A stretch of 7,617 nt of DNA, from NCBI GenBank assembly GCA_034669525.1, contig JAXDNH010000164.1:1-7617 (forward strand), read 5' to 3'. The notes beneath the pieces were generated by a model. The model ran no database searches. It was given only the letters and a program-made list of their open reading frames with translations, and had not been told where the DNA came from. The DNA is from JAFASC01 sp034669525 (GTDB lineage Bacteria > Pseudomonadota > Alphaproteobacteria > Rhizobiales > Beijerinckiaceae). The translations under genes were made by a program, and so were the position numbers. How positions within the stretch are numbered: the stretch's first letter is position 1; every line of letters begins with the position of its first letter. Below are positions 1-5,744 of this stretch, in pieces.

Positions 1-6
1 TCACGC

Positions 7-1224
7 TCAATTCGGCCCTCGCGCCGGCTGATTTTCGGCATCGCTGATTCCGGCCAAAATGCCCTCGCGCATCACGGCTCGCCGCAGCGGCCCGGCTACA
101 CGCAGGGCCGCGAGGCCGGCATTGCGCATGAAGTCTACCGGCAGGAAATCGGCAAGAAGCAGCCGGTCCATCACGTGGACGCCGAGCGTGCGCAAGCCGA
201 CGTCGCCGCGACGCAGATGCTGGTAGCGCGCGAGCGCCGCCTCGAGCCGGTGCGAGGCGCGCAGGTTCACCCGCTCCAGGCACTCGGCGAGGGTCGCGAC
301 ATCTCGGATCGAAAGGTTGAGGCCCTGCGCCGCGATCGGGGGAAAGACATGCGCGGCCTCGCCGGCGAGCGCGAGCCGCCGTGCGGCGAGGCGGCGCGCG
401 GTCAGTCCGGTCATAGGGAAAGAGCCGATCTCCCCTTCGATCCGCATGCGCCCGAGAATGCGGTGCGCTTGCTGCTCGATTTTGCGCGCGAGTTTTTCCT
501 GGGGCAGGGCGAGGAGTTCTCGGGCATCGTCGGGGGAGACGAGCCAGACCAGACTCGAGCGATGCGGCTCGTTTTCCGTGCCTTGCAGCGGCACCAGCGT
601 GAACGGCCCGGACCGCGTCAAAAACTCCGTCGAACAATTTTGGTGCGCGCCGTCATGCGCGAGGAAGAGCGTCAGGGCGGTCTGCGGGTAGGTCCAGGTC
701 GTGACGGGAATATTGGCGGCTTCCCGACCCACGGAGCGACGGCCATCGGTGGCGATGACGAACGGCGCGGCGATCAGGTCTCCCGTTGAGAGCCGGGCGC
801 GCACGATGTCGAGTGCAAAATCGTAGGCAGCGACTGAGCCCTCGATGGAGGTGATGGCCGTTTCGTTGCGCACGGCTTGCCCCAGTGCATCAACGAGAGC
901 ATCGTTTGGAACGTTGATCCCGAGCCGCTCGAGGCCGATATCGCGCGCCTCGAACGTCACATCAGGTGCAGAGAGGAGCGCGTCCGTGTCGTCGATGATG
1001 CGAATGCCGGCAATGGAGCATCCCGCCGGCGGCGGGACACCAAATCGGGCGAGAAGCCGCAGCGAGCCCTCGAACAGCGCCACCGTGCGTCCCGCCAACC
1101 GCGCGTCGGTGCGTCCGATGAGCGTGACGCGACGTCCCTGCCGCGCCATGGCAAGCGCCGCGCAAAGGCCCGCAGCCCCGGCACCCGCGACGAGCACGTC
1201 CGTCTCTTCGAAACGATCCCTCAT
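7..1224 (-). CDS. UbiH/UbiF/COQ6-family FAD-dependent monooxygenase
   Basis: A 405-residue flavoprotein of the aromatic-hydroxylase type, the group that includes the ubiquinone-ring hydroxylases UbiH, UbiF, UbiL and COQ6. Seen in the sequence: an N-terminal Rossmann FAD motif GAGAAG at residues 14-19 after the strand DVLVA; the mid-protein 'DG' motif ATDGRRSVGRE at 158-168; and the C-terminal FAD/ribityl motif GEAAHVFPP at 288-296 followed by QGLNLSIRD at 300-308. Here the usual GD is GE, a variant I recall from rhizobial members. Length is normal for the family (about 390-410). The start is the ATG at 1224 (reverse strand); no strong Shine-Dalgarno precedes it. The gene is divergent from ftsB, 68 bp away, and ends 7 bases from the window edge. 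A role in ubiquinone biosynthesis is a family inference. The ring position is undetermined, and another aromatic substrate is possible. Family call is confident, substrate is not. Confidence 0.88.
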   Translation of the reverse strand: MRDRFEETDVLVAGAGAAGLCAALAMARQGRRVTLIGRTDARLAGRTVALFEGSLRLLARFGVPPPAGCSIAGIRIIDDTDALLSAPDVTFEARDIGLERLGINVPNDALVDALGQAVRNETAITSIEGSVAAYDFALDIVRARLSTGDLIAAPFVIATDGRRSVGREAANIPVTTWTYPQTALTLFLAHDGAHQNCSTEFLTRSGPFTLVPLQGTENEPHRSSLVWLVSPDDARELLALPQEKLARKIEQQAHRILGRMRIEGEIGSFPMTGLTARRLAARRLALAGEAAHVFPPIAAQGLNLSIRDVATLAECLERVNLRASHRLEAALARYQHLRRGDVGLRTLGVHVMDRLLLADFLPVDFMRNAGLAALRVAGPLRRAVMREGILAGISDAENQPARGPN

Positions 1225-1254
1225 TTCAGCTTTCGTGTCCGCGGCGGCCCCGGG

Positions 1255-1269
1255 TTAAGGCAGACTTAA
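1255..1269. promoter_or_regulatory. CtrA-type binding box (TTAA-N7-TTAA)
   Basis: TTAAGGCAGACTTAA matches both halves of the alphaproteobacterial CtrA consensus TTAA-N7-TTAA exactly, with a spacer of seven bases (1259-1265). It is also a dyad: arms TTAAG and CTTAA around five bases. It lies in the 68-bp divergent region, 23 bp upstream of the ftsB start codon and 30 bp upstream of the monooxygenase start. CtrA is the cell-cycle response regulator of this class and controls several division genes in Caulobacter. No clear -35/-10 pair was recognised around it. So close to both start codons, it could repress or activate, depending on where transcription begins. The match is seen directly; binding is inference. 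Confidence 0.55.
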
Positions 1270-1292
1270 GCGAAGCGCCTCATTCTGGCACT

Positions 1293-1613
1293 ATGGTCGT
1301 CCGCACGCGTCTCCGCGCCATTGCCATTCCGCTCGTGCTCTACACGGTTTCGGGTAGCGTCGCGTCGTATTTCGTCTGGCATGCGCTGAATGGCGAACGC
1401 GGCCTCAAAGCCAGTCTCGAATATACGAAAGAGATCGCCGAGCTCGAAAAGGAACGCGCCGGGCTTCGGGCTGAGCGGGCGCATTGGGAGCACCGCATCG
1501 GCCTCATCCGTGGCAACGAGATTGATCGCGACCTGCTCGATGAAGAGGCCCGCCGCATTCTTGGGCGGGCGAACGCGCACGACCTCGTCGTGATGCTGCC
1601 CGGCCAGAAATAA
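1293..1613 (+). CDS. ftsB: Septum formation initiator FtsB/DivIC family protein
   Basis: A 106-residue bitopic membrane protein. Residues about 9-29 form a hydrophobic segment (IAIPLVLYTVSGSVASYFVW), preceded by a short Arg-rich cytoplasmic tail. Residues about 38-72 form a charged heptad-like coiled coil (IAELEKERAGLRAERAHWE), followed by the C-terminal motif DRDLLDEEARRILG at 78-91, typical of alphaproteobacterial FtsB. In the divisome, FtsB forms a periplasmic subcomplex with FtsQ and FtsL that signals activation of septal cell-wall synthesis. Length and order (membrane anchor, then coiled coil) match the family. The ATG at 1293 has no strong Shine-Dalgarno. In many alphaproteobacteria this gene sits between eno and pdhA; here the downstream pdhA is present, but the upstream neighbour is a divergent monooxygenase rather than eno. 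The CtrA-like box 23 bp upstream suggests cell-cycle control. The family call rests on architecture and context because the sequence itself is poorly conserved. Confidence 0.85.
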   Translation: MVVRTRLRAIAIPLVLYTVSGSVASYFVWHALNGERGLKASLEYTKEIAELEKERAGLRAERAHWEHRIGLIRGNEIDRDLLDEEARRILGRANAHDLVVMLPGQK

Positions 1614-1724
1614 GCACCGTCCAGCAGGAAATCTCTTGCCTGCCATCGCGTTATCCCCTCGCCGAGGCTTCCGCGCCGCGCTATCGTATCTGCAAAGGCG
1701 CATAAGCCTTCGATCAAGTCTGGC

Positions 1725-1729
1725 GAGGA
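1725..1729 (+). promoter_or_regulatory. Ribosome binding site that decides the pdhA start
   Basis: GAGGA lies five bases before the ATG at 1735. It supports that ATG over the in-frame TTG at 1636, which would add 33 residues not expected in PdhA. Confidence 0.65.
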
Positions 1730-1734
1730 TTATC

Positions 1735-2805
1735 ATGGCAGTAGCCCCGGCCTCTCGTGCCAAAAGCGAGCCGCAGGCTCCGGAACGGAACGAGGCGCGG
1801 GAGGAGAAGAAGACGAACGGTTCCGGGCAGGCTCCGGCTGTTCCCGATTTCTCCAAGGAACAGGAACTCGCCGCGTATCGCGACATGCTGCTCATCCGGC
1901 GCTTCGAAGAGAAGGCCGGACAGATGTACGGAATGGGCCTCATCGGCGGCTTCTGCCATTTGTATATCGGCCAGGAAGCCGTCGTTGTCGGGGTTAGGAT
2001 GGCGGCGAAGGAGGACGACCAGGTCATCACCGGCTATCGCGACCACGGCCACATGCTCGCGTGCGGCATGGATCCGAAGGGCGTCATGGCCGAGCTGACC
2101 GGGCGCAGGGGCGGCTATTCCAAGGGGAAGGGCGGCTCCATGCACATGTTCTCCAAGGACAAGCACTTTTATGGAGGACACGGCATCGTCGGCGCGCAGG
2201 TGTCGCTCGGCACCGGGCTCGCCTTCGCCAATTACTATCGCGGCAATCAATCGGTCTCGCTGACCTATTTCGGCGACGGCGCGTCGAACCAGGGTCAGGT
2301 CTACGAGAGCTTCAACATGGCGGAGCTCTGGAAGCTGCCAGTCGTCTACATCATTGAAAACAATCGCTATGCGATGGGAACGTCGGTCACGCGTTCATCG
2401 GCGCTGACCGATTTCTCAAGACGCGGCGATTCTTTCAACATTCCGGGCGAGCAGGTCGACGGCATGGATGTGCGCGCCGTGAAAGCCGCGGCGGACAAGG
2501 CGGTCCAATGGTGCCGCGACGGCAAGGGGCCGTATATTCTGGAAATGCAGACCTATCGCTATCGCGGACATTCGATGTCCGATCCGGCGAAATACCGGTC
2601 GAAAGAAGAAGTGCAGAAAATGCGTGAGGAACACGACCCCATCGAGCAGGTGCGCGCGCGTCTTCTGAAGAGCGGACAGTCGAGCGAAGACGAGTTGAAG
2701 CAGATCGACGGAAAAATCCGCGCGGTCGTCGCCGAGGCGGCGGAATTCGCAACTCATGATCCCGAGCCAGATCCAGGCGAATTGTGGACCGACGTCTACC
2801 GCTGA
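1735..2805 (+). CDS. pdhA: Pyruvate dehydrogenase E1 component, alpha subunit
   Basis: A 356-residue E1 alpha subunit. With PdhB it binds thiamine diphosphate and decarboxylates pyruvate, then reductively acetylates lipoyl groups. Residues 1-39 are a charged, low-complexity tail. The catalytic domain begins near DFSKEQELAAYRDML (38-52) and contains RRFEEKAGQMYGMGLIGGF (55-73). The thiamine-diphosphate/Mg motif starts with GDG at 180-182 and ends with NN at 209-210. The conserved loop YRYRGHSMSDPAKYR is at 274-288; its serines correspond to the sites phosphorylated in mitochondrial E1 alpha. Bacteria generally lack that control, so this is only a homology note. The start is the ATG at 1735, supported by GAGGA five bases upstream. 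Length is normal for the class. The gap to pdhB is 46 bp without a terminator, so co-transcription is expected. Other E1 alpha enzymes (acetoin, branched-chain) are less likely given the sequence and the complete pdh order. Confidence 0.97.
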   Translation: MAVAPASRAKSEPQAPERNEAREEKKTNGSGQAPAVPDFSKEQELAAYRDMLLIRRFEEKAGQMYGMGLIGGFCHLYIGQEAVVVGVRMAAKEDDQVITGYRDHGHMLACGMDPKGVMAELTGRRGGYSKGKGGSMHMFSKDKHFYGGHGIVGAQVSLGTGLAFANYYRGNQSVSLTYFGDGASNQGQVYESFNMAELWKLPVVYIIENNRYAMGTSVTRSSALTDFSRRGDSFNIPGEQVDGMDVRAVKAAADKAVQWCRDGKGPYILEMQTYRYRGHSMSDPAKYRSKEEVQKMREEHDPIEQVRARLLKSGQSSEDELKQIDGKIRAVVAEAAEFATHDPEPDPGELWTDVYR

Positions 2806-2851
2806 CTTCTTTCGCTAACCGTTGCGCTGACGCTTTTCGACGGATCATCCC

Positions 2852-4288
2852 ATGCCAACAAATATTCTGATGCCCGCGCTTTCGCCGACGATGGAGCAGG
2901 GCAAACTCGCCAAATGGCTGAAGAAAGAGGGCGACTCGATCAAATCCGGCGACGTGCTTGCCGAGATCGAGACCGACAAGGCGACGATGGAAGTCGAAGC
3001 GGTCGATGAAGGCACCCTCGCCAAAATTTTGGTTCCCGATGGGACCGACAATGTCGCGGTAAATACGCCGATCGCGGTAATTGCCGGCGAAGGCGAGGAC
3101 GCGAGTGCTGCGGCTTCGGCCGCGCCGCCGCCATCGCCGACGAGTGCTGCATCAACAGCGCCCAGTCAGGGCGACGGCGCGGCGCATCAGGACAAAGGTG
3201 GCGAGAAGCCGGAGGCCGTCGCCAAAAAGGGCTCCGACGCGCCGCTGCCGCCAGCGGAAGCGTCCGCCAGCGCCGAAGCGCCGGAAATTCCCGAAGGAAC
3301 GACAATGGCGACGATGACGGTGCGCGACGCCTTGCGCGACGCCATGGCCGAAGAAATGCGCCGTGACGATCGCGTCTTCATCATCGGCGAAGAGGTCGCG
3401 GAATATCAGGGCGCTTACAAAGTGACGCAGGGCCTCTTGCAGGAATTCGGGCCGAAGCGCGTCGTCGATACGCCGATCACCGAGCACGGATTTGCCGGCC
3501 TCGGCGTCGGCGCAGCGATGGCGGGCTTGCGGCCTATCGTCGAATTCATGACGTTCAATTTCGCCATGCAGGCGATCGATCACATCATCAATTCGGCGGC
3601 GAAGACGCTCTATATGTCCGGCGGACAGATGGATAATGCCGTCGTGTTCCGGGGGCCGAACGGCGCGGCTGCGCGCGTCGGCGCGCAGCATAGCCAGGAT
3701 TATTCCTCCTGGTATTCGAATGTGCCGGGGCTGAAGGTGGTCGCGCCTTACACGGCGGCCGACTTCAAGGGGCTGCTCAAAAGCGCCATCCGCGATCCCA
3801 ATCCGATCGTCTTCCTCGAAAACGAGATTCTGTACGGCCAGCAATTCGAAGTGCCGCGGCTCGACGACTTCGTCGTGCCGATCGGCAAGGCGCGCATAGC
3901 GCGGAAGGGTAAGGACGTGACGCTGGTCGCCTGGTCGATCGGCGTGACATACGCGATCAAAGCCGCCGACGAACTTGCGAAAGAGGGAATCGAGGCGGAG
4001 ATCATCGATCTCAGAACGATCCGGCCGATGGATGTGCCGGCGATCGTGCGTTCGGTGCAGAAGACGCATCGCTGCGTGACTGTCGAGGAAGGCTGGCCGC
4101 AATCGGGCGTCGGCGCCGAGATCGCCGCCAAAGTCATGACGGAAGCTTTCGATTATCTCGACGCGCCGGTGATCCGCATCTGCGGCAAGGACGTGCCGAT
4201 GCCGTATGCTGCGAATTTGGAAAAGCTCGCGCTGCCGAACGTCAGGGAAGTTGTCGAGGCGGCAAAGGCCGTGATGTATCGCAACTGA
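2852..4288 (+). CDS. pdhB: Pyruvate dehydrogenase E1 component, beta subunit with N-terminal lipoyl domain
   Basis: A 478-residue fusion-type E1 beta. Residues 1-80 are a biotinyl/lipoyl domain opening with MPTNILMPALSPTME; the acceptor is Lys43 in ETDKATME. Residues about 82-148 form an Ala/Pro/Ser-rich flexible linker. The transketolase-like E1 beta domain follows from about 152: MTVRDALRDAMAEEM, EEVAEYQGAYK (180-190) near the cofactor, DTPITEHGFAGLGVGAAMAG (206-225), and GAQHSQDYSSW (277-287), whose His280 aligns with the active-site histidine of human E1 beta. Plain E1 beta proteins are about 325-350 residues, so the extra length is the lipoyl arm. This form is known in alphaproteobacteria such as Sinorhizobium and Zymomonas. 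GGA about seven bases before the ATG is a weak ribosome site. The first 84 codons are nearly a copy of those of pdhC. The arm probably adds lipoyl-carrying capacity, since E2 here has a single lipoyl domain. Confidence 0.97.
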   Translation: MPTNILMPALSPTMEQGKLAKWLKKEGDSIKSGDVLAEIETDKATMEVEAVDEGTLAKILVPDGTDNVAVNTPIAVIAGEGEDASAAASAAPPPSPTSAASTAPSQGDGAAHQDKGGEKPEAVAKKGSDAPLPPAEASASAEAPEIPEGTTMATMTVRDALRDAMAEEMRRDDRVFIIGEEVAEYQGAYKVTQGLLQEFGPKRVVDTPITEHGFAGLGVGAAMAGLRPIVEFMTFNFAMQAIDHIINSAAKTLYMSGGQMDNAVVFRGPNGAAARVGAQHSQDYSSWYSNVPGLKVVAPYTAADFKGLLKSAIRDPNPIVFLENEILYGQQFEVPRLDDFVVPIGKARIARKGKDVTLVAWSIGVTYAIKAADELAKEGIEAEIIDLRTIRPMDVPAIVRSVQKTHRCVTVEEGWPQSGVGAEIAAKVMTEAFDYLDAPVIRICGKDVPMPYAANLEKLALPNVREVVEAAKAVMYRN

Positions 4289-4307
4289 CTAAACGCCCGA
4301 AACGAGG

Positions 4308-4330
4308 ATGGCCGGAACAAGTCCGGCCAT
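4308..4330. repeat. REP-like palindrome in the pdhB-pdhC gap
   Basis: A perfect hairpin: arms ATGGCCGGA (4308-4316) and TCCGGCCAT (4322-4330) with loop ACAAG. From memory this resembles a dispersed intergenic palindrome of Hyphomicrobiales genomes, with the form GGCCGGGACAAGCCCGGCC; its chance translation gives peptides like MAGLVPAI, which occurs in the reverse frame here. No T-run follows, so a classical terminator is unlikely. It begins 19 bp after the pdhB stop and ends 30 bp before the pdhC start. Possible roles are mRNA stabilisation or partial attenuation between E1 and E2. The repeat-family assignment is recognition, not a search. Confidence 0.7.
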
Positions 4331-4360
4331 GACAACAAAGCGACCCGAGGCAAACGCCGC

Positions 4361-5740
4361 ATGCCCACCAACATCCTCATGCCCGCGCTCTCGCCCACGA
4401 TGGAAAAGGGCAATCTCGCCAAATGGCTGAAGAAAGAGGGCGATCAGATCAAATCCGGCGACATCATCGCGGAGATCGAGACCGACAAGGCGACGATGGA
4501 AGTCGAGGCGGTCGACGAGGGCGTGCTCGCCAAAATCGTCGTTCCGGAAGGCACCGCCGACGTGCCAGTGAACGACGTCATCGCGGTGATTGCCGGCGAA
4601 GGCGAGGATGCGAAAGCGGTTGGTGCGGCGGGCGCTACACCGCCGGCGAAGAAGGCTGACGAGAAGCCGAAAGCCGAGGCTCCGAAGCAAGAGGAGAAAG
4701 CCACGCCCGCGCCGGCTGCGAGCACCAACGGCAGCGGCCAGGCCGCGCCGCAGGCCGCCGCACCACAGCCGCAACAGCAAACAAACGGCGCGGGCCGCGT
4801 CTTCGCCTCGCCGCTGGCGCGGCGCATGGCAAAGGAGGGCGGGCTCGATCTCGCCGCGATCCAGGGCTCCGGCCCGCACGGCCGGATTGTCGAGCGCGAC
4901 GTGAAGGCGGCGATCGAAGGGGGCACGGCCAAGAAAGCACAGCCCGGCGCCCCTGCCGCGCAACCCGGTGCGCCCGCGCCAAAACTCGCACCGGCCGGCA
5001 TGTCGGACGAAATCGTGAAGAAGATGTTCGAGCCGGGCTCGTTTGACGAAGTGCCGCATGACGGCATGCGCAAGACGATCGCCCGCCGCCTCACGGAGGC
5101 GAAGCAGACGATCCCGCATTTCTATCTCACCGTCGATTGCGACATCGATGCGCTGTTGAAGCTGCGCGAGCAGGTGAACGCCTCCGCGCAGAAGGACAAG
5201 GACGGCAAGCCGGCGTTCAAAGTTTCCGTCAACGACATGGTGATCAAGGCGCTGGCTTTGGCGCTCACGCGCACGCCCGGCAGCAACGTGACCTTCACCG
5301 AAAACGCGATGCTGCATCACAAGCATGCCGACATTTCGGTTGCGGTCGCCATTCCGGGCGGGCTGATCACGCCGGTCATCCGCAAGGCCGACATGCTGAC
5401 CCTGTCGGGGATTGCCAATGCGATGAAGGATTTTGCCAAGCGCGCGAAAGATCGCAAACTGAAACCGGAGGAGTATCAGGGCGGCACAAGTGCTGTATCC
5501 AATCTCGGCATGTTCGGCATCAAGGATTTCGTCGCCGTGATCAACCCGCCGCAATCCTCGATCATCGCCGTCGGCATGGGCGAGAAGCGCGCGATCGTGA
5601 AGAATGGCGAGATTGTCGTCGGCAACGTGATGAGCGTGACGATCTCCTGCGATCACCGCGCCATGGACGGCGCCAAAGGTGCGGAGCTCATCGCCGCTTT
5701 CAAACAGCTGATCGAAAATCCGATGGCGATGTTGGTTTAG
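4361..5740 (+). CDS. pdhC: Dihydrolipoamide acetyltransferase, E2 core of pyruvate dehydrogenase
   Basis: A 459-residue E2 that moves the acetyl group from its lipoyl arm to CoA and forms the structural core of the complex. Domains in order: a single lipoyl domain (1-80) with acceptor Lys43 in ETDKATME; an Ala/Pro/Lys/Gln linker (84-144); the peripheral-subunit-binding domain (about 146-185: RVFASPLARRMAKEGG, then GSGPHGRIVERDV), which holds E1 and E3; a second linker with a perfect tandem AQPGAPA repeat (193-206); and the catalytic domain (about 230-459), starting VPHDGMRKTIARRL and ending with the acyltransferase motif DHRAMDG, where His432 and Asp436 are catalytic. SNLGMFGIKDF (380-390) and the C-terminal IENPMAMLV are typical of alphaproteobacterial PDH E2. 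GAGG at 4347-4350 lies ten bases before the ATG. The lpd start is only 4 bp past its stop. The 2-oxoglutarate and branched-chain E2 types are disfavoured by the context. Confidence 0.97.
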   Translation: MPTNILMPALSPTMEKGNLAKWLKKEGDQIKSGDIIAEIETDKATMEVEAVDEGVLAKIVVPEGTADVPVNDVIAVIAGEGEDAKAVGAAGATPPAKKADEKPKAEAPKQEEKATPAPAASTNGSGQAAPQAAAPQPQQQTNGAGRVFASPLARRMAKEGGLDLAAIQGSGPHGRIVERDVKAAIEGGTAKKAQPGAPAAQPGAPAPKLAPAGMSDEIVKKMFEPGSFDEVPHDGMRKTIARRLTEAKQTIPHFYLTVDCDIDALLKLREQVNASAQKDKDGKPAFKVSVNDMVIKALALALTRTPGSNVTFTENAMLHHKHADISVAVAIPGGLITPVIRKADMLTLSGIANAMKDFAKRAKDRKLKPEEYQGGTSAVSNLGMFGIKDFVAVINPPQSSIIAVGMGEKRAIVKNGEIVVGNVMSVTISCDHRAMDGAKGAELIAAFKQLIENPMAMLV

Positions 5741-5744
5741 TCAG

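Noticed and set aside
1021..1037. Perfect hairpin TCCCGCC/GGCGGGA with a 3-base loop
   Set aside because: It is inside the monooxygenase gene and encodes the Pro-rich PPPAG segment; codon composition explains it.
1695..1710. Hairpin AAGGC-gcataa-GCCTT between ftsB and pdhA as a terminator
   Set aside because: The stem is only five pairs and no T-run follows, so it is not a credible terminator.
1636..1734. 33-residue N-terminal extension of PdhA from an in-frame TTG
   Set aside because: The Arg/Ser-rich peptide looks faintly like a mitochondrial targeting sequence and AGGA lies upstream, but the ATG at 1735 has a better ribosome site and start codon and gives the expected PdhA N-terminus.
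3152..4102. 316-codon open frame antisense to pdhB
   Set aside because: It lies wholly inside a confidently identified gene and has the Arg/His-rich composition of a reverse-frame shadow, with no domain or ribosome site.
4308..4430. 40-codon open frame starting in the palindrome and overlapping pdhC out of frame
   Set aside because: The AGG-like sequence abuts the ATG too closely to act as a ribosome site, the start lies in the repeat, and the peptide has no recognisable features.
4289..5656. 455-codon open frame antisense to pdhC
   Set aside because: It mirrors the pdhC coding sequence in a GC-rich genome, is Arg/His-rich with no recognisable domain, and its end runs through the REP-like palindrome, giving the spurious MAGLVPAI peptide.
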